From Desulfofustis sp. (lineage in GTDB: Bacteria > Desulfobacterota > Desulfobulbia > Desulfobulbales > Desulfocapsaceae), in assembly GCA_030145365.1 (NCBI GenBank), contig JAQYVS010000242.1, forward strand, positions 1-6,084: a stretch of 6,084 nucleotides of DNA, in the 5' to 3' direction. The notes beneath the pieces were generated by a model. That model ran no database searches and was not told the DNA's origin. It saw nothing but the letters and a program-made list of their open reading frames with translations. A program made the translations under genes and the position numbers. Below are positions 1 through 5,646 of the stretch, one piece after another (the first letter of the stretch is position 1; every line of letters starts with the position of its first letter).

Positions 1-1
1 T

Positions 2-355
2 CCGGCAATTGGAACGGCTCATGGTTTTTATAAATCTGCCAATCCATTTATTGATTTTGACAGACTTGACCAAATCAATCAACTGCTGAACGGTTCAGGA
101 GTGAAAGTCCCGCTGGTTATCCACGGAGGCACCGGTCTGGCACCCGATGTTGTGAGAAAGCTCGTTTCACTTGGTGGGGCAAAATTCAACGTTTCCACAG
201 ACCTGAAACATACATGGATAAATAGTATTAACGAATATATAAACGAGCACAGATCGGAGTACAACACAGCAAAGCTTGACAGTTTTGCAAAAGACACCAT
301 CAGAAACAAAATTAAAGAGTGGATTGTCCTTTTGGGCAGTGAGAATAAGGCTTAA
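2..355 (+). CDS. Class II fructose/tagatose-bisphosphate-type aldolase, C-terminal part (5' truncated by window edge)
   Basis: The reading frame is open from the first complete codon at base 2 to the TAA at 353-355, giving the last 117 residues of the protein. It carries the C-terminal landmarks of zinc-dependent class II ketose-bisphosphate aldolases. The IGTAHG segment (visible residues 3-8) and the HGGTG segment (41-45) each supply a zinc-ligand histidine in this family. The KFNVSTD stretch (61-67) matches the phosphate-binding loop. It ends in a charged helix with a normal terminus (LGSENKA). Family members reversibly split a ketose 1,6-bisphosphate (or a related ketose phosphate) into dihydroxyacetone phosphate and an aldehyde in the cytosol. 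Fructose-, tagatose- and specialised sugar-phosphate aldolases cannot be told apart from this portion, so no symbol is given. It is the first visible gene of a co-directional series with sugar kinase and other aldolase genes, which suggests a dedicated catabolic role rather than housekeeping glycolysis. The GTG at 101 is internal, not the start. Confidence 0.93.
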   Translation, partial: PAIGTAHGFYKSANPFIDFDRLDQINQLLNGSGVKVPLVIHGGTGLAPDVVRKLVSLGGAKFNVSTDLKHTWINSINEYINEHRSEYNTAKLDSFAKDTIRNKIKEWIVLLGSENKA

Positions 356-492
356 TCTCCATCTCTAGATCATCAAAGTTCAATTCACACCCTACCCTTC
401 TCGAAACAGCTCGTCAGTTTGCTGAAGTTACTGAGAAGATGGTGAGTTTTGTTGCTGATTCGCTCAGAGATTGCGGCGGATTAAAAAATTAA
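349..492 (+). pseudogene. Possible 3' remnant of a lost gene (start-less reading frame)
   Basis: Between the aldolase and the dehydrogenase, frame +1 is open from just after a TAA at 346-348 to the TAA at 490-492. The second half reads like genuine protein: from about 388 it gives HPTLLETARQFAEVTEKMV, then SFVADSLRDCGGLKN. This is an amphipathic C-terminal helix with ordinary codon use. There is no credible start; the only in-frame ATG is at 439, deep inside the helix. The simplest reading is the surviving 3' end of a gene deleted or overwritten during cluster rearrangement. The pattern P-T-x-x-x-T-A followed by a long helix is loosely like the ends of creatininase-family amidohydrolases, but that is a weak recollection, not an identification. 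It could also be chance coding-like sequence. Confidence 0.3.
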
Positions 493-510
493 CCCTCAAG
501 GATTGAGGGT
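492..510 (+). other. 7-bp stem-loop ahead of the dehydrogenase gene
   Basis: ACCCTCA (492-498) pairs perfectly with TGAGGGT (504-510) around a 5-nt loop. It begins on the last base of the stop codon of the putative remnant and ends 18 nt before the ATG at 529. No T-run follows, so it is not a typical intrinsic terminator. It could be a weak terminator or attenuator left from the lost gene, an mRNA-stabilising 5' hairpin, or an operator half-site pair. It also contains the nearest purine-rich GAGGG, which is too far from the start to be a good ribosome binding site. Confidence 0.4.
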
Positions 511-528
511 GGCAAGCCCGATAAAGAC

Positions 529-1524
529 ATGAGTATGAACGTACTACTTCCACAACCTATTGAGGTTGAGGCAATCCAGCGACTGGAGCAGGCGGGTCAC
601 ACGATAATTTCTGCTCCCGATCCGAAGCCGGAGACTGTATTGCCGCTGATGAAAGAGGTCCATGCTGTTATTTTGAGAACCGGGATCACCATGACCCGGC
701 AGCTTATCGAAGCAGCTGATGATCTCAAGGTCATTTCCCGTACCGGCGGAGGGTTTGACAATGTGGATGTCAAGGCAGCCACGGACAACAATGTCATTGT
801 AACCTCGAATCTTAGCGTTAACAGCATCAGTGTCCGTGAACACGTACTGGCAATGATGCTTTCTCTGGTAAAACAATTACCCGTTTTGGACCAGGCTGTC
901 CGGTCGGCCAACTATTCGATCCGCTATCAGAACCTGTCACGCGACATAAACGGTAAAACCTTAGGTCTGCTCGGCTTTGGCCGGATCGGCTATCAGGTTG
1001 CAACGGCCTGCAAGACAGTATTCAACATGTCTGTGCTGGCCTGCGACCCGTATCTCTCCGATGAGATCAAAGCGAAGTACTCCGATCTGGTCAGCTTTGT
1101 TGACAAAAAACAGCTCTGTACCGACTCGGATGTGCTATCTGTACATGTACCGCTGACCGAACAAACACGTCATTCCCTTTCCACGGCTGAATTTGATCTG
1201 ATGAAACCGGAAGCAATTGTCATCAACACTTCCCGGGGACCGGTAATTGACGAAGAAGCACTTATAGCGGCTTTACAGAACAAAGAGATTGGCGGAGCAG
1301 GGTTGGATGTATTGACCAATGAACCTCCCGACCCCGACAATCAGCTATTGAAACTATCCAATGTTATCCACACCCCACATTCAGCCGCATTGACCAATGA
1401 GTGCGTAATCAGGATGGCAACCGATGCTGCCGACAGAACCATTGAGGTACTGAGCGGTAAAAAGCCATTGAATGTGGCAAATCCTGCAGTGCTTGAGTCC
1501 GAGCGCTGGCAGCATCTCAGCTAA
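529..1524 (+). CDS. D-isomer-specific 2-hydroxyacid dehydrogenase, NAD-dependent
   Basis: The 331-residue product matches the usual length (310-340) of the short SerA-like/glyoxylate-hydroxypyruvate reductase group, without the C-terminal regulatory domain of long SerA proteins. The nucleotide-binding motif GFGRIG is at residues 149-154. An acidic residue follows in ACDPY (D173), which favours NAD over NADP. The catalytic triad of the family is present: Arg236 in NTSRG, Glu265 in LTNEPP and His284 in HTPHSA. RTGGGFDNVD (71-80) is the conserved substrate-loop region. The enzyme interconverts a D-2-hydroxy acid and a 2-oxo acid in the cytosol. The next gene encodes an aldolase of 2-oxo acids, so it may either produce the 2-oxo acid that is cleaved or reduce a released 2-oxo product such as glyoxylate (inference). 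ATG 529 is taken as the start, but ATG 535 would suit the N-terminus equally (MNVLLPQP). Neither has a well-placed Shine-Dalgarno sequence. Confidence 0.93.
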   Translation: MSMNVLLPQPIEVEAIQRLEQAGHTIISAPDPKPETVLPLMKEVHAVILRTGITMTRQLIEAADDLKVISRTGGGFDNVDVKAATDNNVIVTSNLSVNSISVREHVLAMMLSLVKQLPVLDQAVRSANYSIRYQNLSRDINGKTLGLLGFGRIGYQVATACKTVFNMSVLACDPYLSDEIKAKYSDLVSFVDKKQLCTDSDVLSVHVPLTEQTRHSLSTAEFDLMKPEAIVINTSRGPVIDEEALIAALQNKEIGGAGLDVLTNEPPDPDNQLLKLSNVIHTPHSAALTNECVIRMATDAADRTIEVLSGKKPLNVANPAVLESERWQHLS

Positions 1525-1539
1525 CTGAGTTTAAATCAG
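1516..1539 (+). other. Small overlapping inverted repeats at the end of the dehydrogenase gene
   Basis: CTCAG (1516-1520) and CTGAG (1525-1529) can form a 5-bp hairpin with the stop codon in its 4-nt loop, followed by TTTAAAT. Overlapping it, CTGA (1525-1528) and TCAG (1536-1539) flank GTTTAAA, giving a near-palindrome. It may be a weak transcript-end or processing structure, or an operator. The short stems make chance a real possibility. Confidence 0.2.
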
Positions 1540-1562
1540 AATATTAGACACATACAACAAAC

Positions 1563-1567
1563 TGGAG
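1563..1567 (+). promoter_or_regulatory. Ribosome binding site of the DapA-like aldolase gene
   Basis: TGGAG lies 6 nt before the ATG at 1574. It is one of only two well-placed Shine-Dalgarno-like motifs in the cluster, and it supports both that start and independent translation initiation of this gene. Confidence 0.65.
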
Positions 1568-1573
1568 AAAACT

Positions 1574-2467
1574 ATGTCACCTGTTCTTACTGGAGTCTAC
1601 GCTCCGATCGGAACTCCGTTTATTAACGAAGAAGTTGCTTACGATCAATTGATCAGCAACATGGAGAAATATGCAGCCTCAAAGTTGTCCGGCTACCTTG
1701 CCATTGGCAGCAATGGAGAATGTGTAAGTCTTTCAGAACAAGAAAAATCCAAGGTATTGGAAATTATTGTAGCCAAAAAGGCTCCTCGGCAGAAAGTTCT
1801 TGCCGGGGCCAACGCCGAATCCACCAAACTCACCGTTGATCAGTGTAAAAAAGTTGCCGATCTCGGTGCTGATTATGCCTCTATTTTAACACCGTCCTAC
1901 TTCAAGAAAAAACTGAACGATGAGGTCATGACCAGATATTATATCGATGTGGCGGATGGTTCCCCCATACCCGTTGTGGGATATAATGCCCCCGGTTTTA
2001 CCTCAATGACTATTTCCACAACAACCTTGAAAGCAATTGCCTCCCATGAAAACATCATCGGCGTAAAAGACACCTCTCCAGGAATGATCGGAAGTTATCT
2101 CAGGGCAACCCACGGGCTTGATTTCGACGTCTTTTCCGGAACTGCCAACACACTATTTCCGGCAATGATGATGGGTGCCACCGGCGGAATTGTCTCGCTT
2201 GCAAATGCCTACCCGGATGTCTGCGCTGACTTATACGAGCGTTGTCTGGCCGATGATATTGCAGGTGCCCGTGAACTGCACCTGGTTCTTGGCAGGCTGA
2301 ATTCTGCGGTATCAGGAAGTTATGGGGTTGCAGGAGTCAAATATGCAAGCGAAGTAGCCGGATTTTATGGTGGTGATCCGCGTCTGCCCCTGCTACCGCT
2401 AAAAGATTCGGACAAAGCTTCAATAAAGAAGGTGATTGAGTCTATTGATCTCACGCCATACCTTTAA
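1574..2467 (+). CDS. DapA-superfamily Schiff-base aldolase, 4-hydroxy-2-oxoglutarate aldolase-like
   Basis: At 297 residues this is the standard length of the dihydrodipicolinate synthase/N-acetylneuraminate lyase (class I aldolase, TIM barrel) superfamily. The Schiff-base lysine is K165 in IIGVKDTSPG. The catalytic tyrosine is Y137 in VVGYNAP, 28 residues earlier, as in DapA. The pyruvate-binding loop is GSNGE (45-49) rather than the GTTGE of true DHDPS. From memory, GSNGE together with AGxxxEST (77-84), VADxSPIPVV (126-135) and YGGDPRLPLLPL (about 265-276) echoes mitochondrial HOGA1, which splits 4-hydroxy-2-oxoglutarate to pyruvate and glyoxylate. Lysine biosynthesis is therefore unlikely, and a catabolic 2-oxo-acid lyase acting in the cytosol is favoured. 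Alternatives are 2-keto-3-deoxy sugar-acid aldolase or a dehydratase of the same fold. It sits 49 bp after the dehydrogenase and 37 bp before the kinase, consistent with co-transcription. The start is supported by TGGAG 6 nt upstream. Confidence 0.9.
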   Translation: MSPVLTGVYAPIGTPFINEEVAYDQLISNMEKYAASKLSGYLAIGSNGECVSLSEQEKSKVLEIIVAKKAPRQKVLAGANAESTKLTVDQCKKVADLGADYASILTPSYFKKKLNDEVMTRYYIDVADGSPIPVVGYNAPGFTSMTISTTTLKAIASHENIIGVKDTSPGMIGSYLRATHGLDFDVFSGTANTLFPAMMMGATGGIVSLANAYPDVCADLYERCLADDIAGARELHLVLGRLNSAVSGSYGVAGVKYASEVAGFYGGDPRLPLLPLKDSDKASIKKVIESIDLTPYL

Positions 2468-2504
2468 GCACAGAACCATAAGAGGCTGAATCCAGATAAA
2501 CGGG

Positions 2505-3827
2505 ATGGACACGATTCTGGCAGTAGATATCGGTACCCAGTCACTGAAAGCGGGTATTCTTGATGAGCAGCTCACGATTATTGAGCGCCAGCAGGTTCCT
2601 TTATCTATGCATGTCAGTAACTCCAACCATGTTGAAATGGATGGAGAGGAGATCTGGTCTGCACTCATTACTGCCTGCCGAGGGCTCAAACAGCGGGACA
2701 GAGCCCAAGCCGTTGTACTTTCTACCCTCTGCCCATCGCTTATACCTCTTGATGGGGCAGGAAATCCGTTACACCCCATTATCCTGCACCTGGATAGAAG
2801 AAGTGATGCAGAAGCCAAGTGGGCTCTGGAGACGATTGGCAGAGACACCTTTCTCAAAATCTCGGGCAACCTGCCGGTGCCTGGCGGAATCAGCCTCACC
2901 AGTCTTCTCTGGCTCAAAAAGCATGTTCAGCAGATTTATCAAAGAAAAGACGTATGCTTTGGGCATGTGGCAACCTTTGTTTTAAAACGTTTGACGGATA
3001 AGTTTCTTATCGATCCTTCCAATGCCTCTTTCACCGGCCTTTACGATACTGTTGGCTATCGTGATTGGGATGAGCGTATATATGGACCACTTGAGATTGA
3101 TCCTGAGAAATTACCGACCGTACAAAACTCGAACAGCATCGCAGGTGAATTGATTGATTCTGCGGCCGATGCACTGGGAATTTCTGCCGGCCTGCCGGTA
3201 ATAACCGGAGCAAATGATACGACATGTGCCTGCGTCGGCGCAGAGGTCGTCAATGAAGGAGATCTTCTCAATACATCTGGAACTGTGGATATCCTGGTTC
3301 TTTGTCTTGAAAAACCGTTAGTCTCACCCCAGCATCTACTCCGGACGCATGCCTACCCGGGTAAATGGCTGGCTATGAGAACGGTTGGAGCTGGGGGTGG
3401 ATCTCTGGAGTGGTTCAGATTGAATTTCTGTAAGGAACTCAAAAAAGAAGCGTTCTACTCCAGTTATCTGAAGGAAGTCCTGGAGAATCGCCCTCCCCTC
3501 AGGGCTTCCTTCCTTCCTTTTTTATCCGGTAATCGCCACCAGGTCAGCCAGGCCACCGCATCGTTTAAAAACCTTACGCTCGATTCCACGCGGGAAGAAA
3601 TGCTGCTTGCCCTGCTGGACGGTATCGTGTCATTTCAATTCGAAGAACTCGAGCGCTGGAAAACCCATGTTTCACTCAGCAAGACTATAAAACACGTGGG
3701 TGGGGGAGCACAAAGCGGTTATACCGCATTCAAACAGGAAAAACTTACAGATTACAATTTGATAATGCTTGGCGAAACTACCCTCATTGGTGCTGCCAGA
3801 CTGGCATTTGACACTTTGAGCAAATAA
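2505..3827 (+). CDS. FGGY-family carbohydrate kinase (short, xylulokinase-like)
   Basis: This is an ATP-dependent sugar or polyol kinase of the FGGY/actin-fold family. The N-terminal phosphate loop is LAVDIGTQSLKAGIL (5-19), so the ATG at 2505 is the right start although only a distant AGAGG (2481-2485) precedes it. HLDRRSDAEA (95-104) occupies the place of the W-x-D-x-R sugar-binding strand of xylulokinases. The catalytic base is most likely D238 in TGANDTT. LLNTSGTVDIL (254-264) and GAGGGSLEWF (295-304) give the second-domain nucleotide contacts, and HVGGGAQSGY (397-406) is the C-terminal adenosine loop. At 440 residues it is shorter than typical xylulose, glycerol or rhamnulose kinases (roughly 480-510). 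The shortening is spread through loops and no core motif is missing. The substrate is unknown: a ketose, polyol or sugar acid is possible. Its C-terminal third resembles the truncated kinase on the opposite strand at the right edge. Confidence 0.92.
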   Translation: MDTILAVDIGTQSLKAGILDEQLTIIERQQVPLSMHVSNSNHVEMDGEEIWSALITACRGLKQRDRAQAVVLSTLCPSLIPLDGAGNPLHPIILHLDRRSDAEAKWALETIGRDTFLKISGNLPVPGGISLTSLLWLKKHVQQIYQRKDVCFGHVATFVLKRLTDKFLIDPSNASFTGLYDTVGYRDWDERIYGPLEIDPEKLPTVQNSNSIAGELIDSAADALGISAGLPVITGANDTTCACVGAEVVNEGDLLNTSGTVDILVLCLEKPLVSPQHLLRTHAYPGKWLAMRTVGAGGGSLEWFRLNFCKELKKEAFYSSYLKEVLENRPPLRASFLPFLSGNRHQVSQATASFKNLTLDSTREEMLLALLDGIVSFQFEELERWKTHVSLSKTIKHVGGGAQSGYTAFKQEKLTDYNLIMLGETTLIGAARLAFDTLSK

Positions 3828-3828
3828 G

Positions 3829-3882
3829 ATGGGCAGTGTTAGGGATGTTGAGGCGAATCTGAAAAAAGTCTTGGGAGCATAA
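3829..3882 (+). other. 17-codon mini-ORF between kinase and phosphatase genes
   Basis: ATG at 3829, one base after the kinase stop, opens a frame of 17 residues (MGSVRDVEANLKKVLGA) ending in TAA at 3880-3882. The peptide looks like the last helix of a larger protein (DVEANLKKVLGA) rather than a free-standing one, and no Shine-Dalgarno motif precedes it. It may be a second gene-end remnant like that at 349-492, a translationally coupled leader peptide, or chance. I do not recognise it. Confidence 0.15.
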
Positions 3883-3951
3883 GTACATCAATACCTATGT
3901 CTTTTTATAAAAATGGTAAGAGCAGCTCATTCACTTTCAAACCTTACACTC

Positions 3952-3956
3952 AGGGA
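3952..3956 (+). promoter_or_regulatory. Ribosome binding site deciding the HAD start
   Basis: AGGGA ends 6 nt before the ATG at 3963. The upstream in-frame ATG at 3897 has only GGGAG (3873-3877), 19 nt away. The 22 residues in between (MSFYKNGKSSSF...) have no counterpart in the phosphatase family, so 3963 is preferred. Confidence 0.6.
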
Positions 3957-3962
3957 TTTCAC

Positions 3963-4721
3963 ATGACTTTACCGCACACGCTTTTTTTTGATATGGACGG
4001 TGTCATTATCGACACCGAAAAAGACGGTCACCGGGTTGCCTTTAATTCAGCGTTTAAAGAGTTCGGCTTTAACGTGAGCTGGGATGTAGAGGAATATGGA
4101 AAACTCCTCAATATCTCAGGCGGCAAGGAGAGAATGAAACATTATCTTGCAACCAAAGGGTTCGGAACAGAAATAGATCCCAAAAAAGCCGACGATCTGA
4201 TCATTAATCTTCATAGACGCAAAACCGAACTTTTCATTGAACTCATTGAAGGCGGAAGCCTTCCGCTCAGGCCAGGTATTCAGAGGCTGATGAAGGAAGC
4301 CAACGACGATAATGTGCCGATATGCATCTGTACAACGGCAGCTCAAAAAGCAGCGGATGCTGTTGCCAACGCGTCATTACCTGATATCAGTTTCAGCCAT
4401 ATTCTCGCAGGCGATATCGTTAAAAAGAAAAAACCTGCTCCTGATATTTATCTCCTTGCTCTGGAAAAGACAGGAAAAGACCCGACGAAATGTGTTGTTA
4501 TTGAAGATTCCCGTAATGGTATGCTTGCAGGACATCGGGCTGGTATTAATGTGCTTGTCACAACCAGTATTTACACAAGTGGTGAAAATTTCGATAAAGC
4601 TACACTTGTGACAAGCTGCCTAGGAGATAGTGATGGAGAACGGGGATCGCTTATCAGTGGTTCTGTTGAAGGATATGGCGGTGTTCTCACACTGCCGATG
4701 CTGGGTGCACTCATTTCATAA
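3963..4721 (+). CDS. HAD-superfamily phosphatase, CbbY-like
   Basis: With the preferred start the product is 252 residues, normal for CbbY-type HAD hydrolases. An in-frame ATG at 3897 would add 22 unlikely residues. Motif I is FFDMDGVIIDTE, with nucleophile D10 and acid/base D12. A helical cap follows (about 20-100). Motif II is the Thr of CICTTAAQ (T124/T125). Motif III is the lysine-rich KKKKPAPDIY (about 154-163). Motif IV is VVIEDSRNG, with the Mg2+-binding E181/D182. The tail pattern EDSRNG...GINVLVTTSIYTSGENF...CLGD is characteristic of CbbY relatives, which dephosphorylate sugar phosphates such as xylulose 1,5-bisphosphate. Here it probably removes or recycles a phosphorylated intermediate of the local pathway in the cytosol, or acts as a phosphomutase-like enzyme. 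The substrate is inference only. An 8-T run (3982-3989) lies just before the nucleophile codon. Confidence 0.9.
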   Translation: MTLPHTLFFDMDGVIIDTEKDGHRVAFNSAFKEFGFNVSWDVEEYGKLLNISGGKERMKHYLATKGFGTEIDPKKADDLIINLHRRKTELFIELIEGGSLPLRPGIQRLMKEANDDNVPICICTTAAQKAADAVANASLPDISFSHILAGDIVKKKKPAPDIYLLALEKTGKDPTKCVVIEDSRNGMLAGHRAGINVLVTTSIYTSGENFDKATLVTSCLGDSDGERGSLISGSVEGYGGVLTLPMLGALIS

Positions 4722-4749
4722 GGTGTCATCATTCAAGAACTCTACTATT

Positions 4750-4764
4750 AGGCTGTTTCAGCCT
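4750..4764 (+). terminator. Perfect 6-bp hairpin between HAD and iclR-type gene
   Basis: AGGCTG (4750-4755) pairs with CAGCCT (4759-4764) around a TTT loop, 28 nt after the HAD stop. The stem is GC-rich and perfect, but CTTGAG follows instead of a T-run. It could therefore be a weak or factor-assisted terminator separating the catabolic genes from the regulator gene, or a palindromic operator. A 15-bp element with dyad symmetry is compatible with IclR-type binding sites. Confidence 0.4.
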
Positions 4765-4765
4765 C

Positions 4766-4800
4766 TTGAGACATTGAGAGATCATCCAGGCTTACATAAT
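4766..4800 (+). promoter_or_regulatory. Candidate promoter of the IclR-type gene, with tandem TTGAGA repeat
   Basis: TTGAGACA and TTGAGAGA stand head to tail (4766-4781). The second TTGAGA (4774-4779) can serve as a -35 element. CATAAT (4795-4800), one mismatch from TATAAT, lies 15 nt downstream as a -10, leaving a 12-nt AT-rich leader before ATG 4813. The spacing is shorter than optimal, so this is a tentative call. Such a short leader would fit the absence of a Shine-Dalgarno sequence before the regulator gene. Confidence 0.25.
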
Positions 4801-4812
4801 TAATTTCATTAC

Positions 4813-5589
4813 ATGCAGAAAGAAAATAAAAAGTCATATACTATCCCCAGCGTCAACAAGGTAGATGAGATCCTTTGCTATCTTGCTGAAAATGGGAACT
4901 CGACCCTTACACAGATATATGTTGATCTTGAACTACCTAAAAGTTCAACATACAAACTCCTGAAGACCCTTGAATCGCTGAGATATATCAGATATGAGCC
5001 CGATTCTCAGACCTATTTATTAGGTTTGAAACTGCTTGAACTCGGATCTAGAGCTTCCGATCAGATTGATATTACCTCGATAGCGAATCCTATATTAAAA
5101 GAACTTTCGTTAAAGGTTAACCGCCTCTGCCATTTGGGAGTAATGGACGGACATGATGTTGTTTATGTAATTAAAACCAGTACCAATGAACTTATTAAAA
5201 TAGGTACCTGGGTCGGACGCAGAATTGGAGTTCACTGCACTGCGATGGGCAAAGTGTTGCTTGCCTGGAAGGAGCAGGAAGAGCTTGACAGTCTTTTGGA
5301 TCAAATCGATCTTGTCAGGATGACACCCAACACCATTGTGGATAAAGCAAAACTCAGAGAGTCTCTTATTGAAGTCCAGCGAAATGGCTGGTCGCTCGAT
5401 GATGAAGAAAGTACAAAAATGGTCCGAGCAGTCGGTGCTCCCGTTCGCGACCAGACTGGTCAGGTCTGTGCAGGGCTGAGTATCTGCACCTTGACCGAGA
5501 TAGACAACCTGTTAGAATTGCTTGCTTTAAAAGACACTGCAATAGAAGCTGCCAACAGGATATCAGCTGAACTTGGCTGGAGACAATAA
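4813..5589 (+). CDS. IclR-family transcriptional regulator
   Basis: The 258-residue product has the two-part IclR architecture. An N-terminal winged helix-turn-helix covers about residues 10-75, with IPSVNKVDEILCYLAENG then LTQIYVDLELPKSSTYKLLKT as recognition helix. A linker follows, then a GAF-like effector domain (about 85-250) with RRIGVHCTAMGKVLLA (136-151), NGWSLDDEES (191-200), VRAVGAPVRD (204-213) and AGLSICTL (220-227), all hallmark segments of the family. These proteins act as dimers or tetramers and commonly repress or activate a neighbouring catabolic operon in response to a small organic acid or sugar acid. It follows the HAD gene by 91 bp in the same direction and probably controls the upstream genes, its own gene and perhaps the convergent kinase (inference). 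No Shine-Dalgarno motif precedes ATG 4813; the leader is AT-rich (TAATTAATTTCATTAC). The start is kept because the residues before the HTH have normal family length. Confidence 0.94.
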   Translation: MQKENKKSYTIPSVNKVDEILCYLAENGNSTLTQIYVDLELPKSSTYKLLKTLESLRYIRYEPDSQTYLLGLKLLELGSRASDQIDITSIANPILKELSLKVNRLCHLGVMDGHDVVYVIKTSTNELIKIGTWVGRRIGVHCTAMGKVLLAWKEQEELDSLLDQIDLVRMTPNTIVDKAKLRESLIEVQRNGWSLDDEESTKMVRAVGAPVRDQTGQVCAGLSICTLTEIDNLLELLALKDTAIEAANRISAELGWRQ

Positions 5590-5646
5590 TTCCAAGATGA
5601 CGTTTTGCCTGGATTGTTTCGTCTATGCTCCAGCTATCGCCGCCTT

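Noticed and set aside
544..911. Two overlapping antisense frames opposite the dehydrogenase gene
   Set aside because: They mirror a well-supported coding sequence, overlap each other in different frames and show no protein family features.
2420..2917. A 165-codon antisense open frame opposite the aldolase end and kinase start
   Set aside because: The + strand frame here carries unmistakable FGGY motifs. The antisense product is Arg/Ser/Pro/Leu-rich with no recognisable domain or start signal, typical of a shadow frame.
3897..3962. N-terminal 22-residue extension of the HAD phosphatase, possibly a signal or targeting peptide
   Set aside because: The segment (MSFYKNGKSSSFTFKPYTQG) has no hydrophobic core for a signal peptide and no family counterpart. 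A good ribosome binding site supports the start at 3963.
4312..4611. A 99-codon frame overlapping the HAD gene on the same strand
   Set aside because: It is out of frame with the intact HAD motifs III and IV, and its composition looks like a shifted reading of that gene.
5590..5646. Bidirectional terminator between the convergent regulator and kinase genes
   Set aside because: Only a 4-bp GACG/CGTC pairing with a long loop is visible. There is no GC-rich stem followed by a T-run on either strand.
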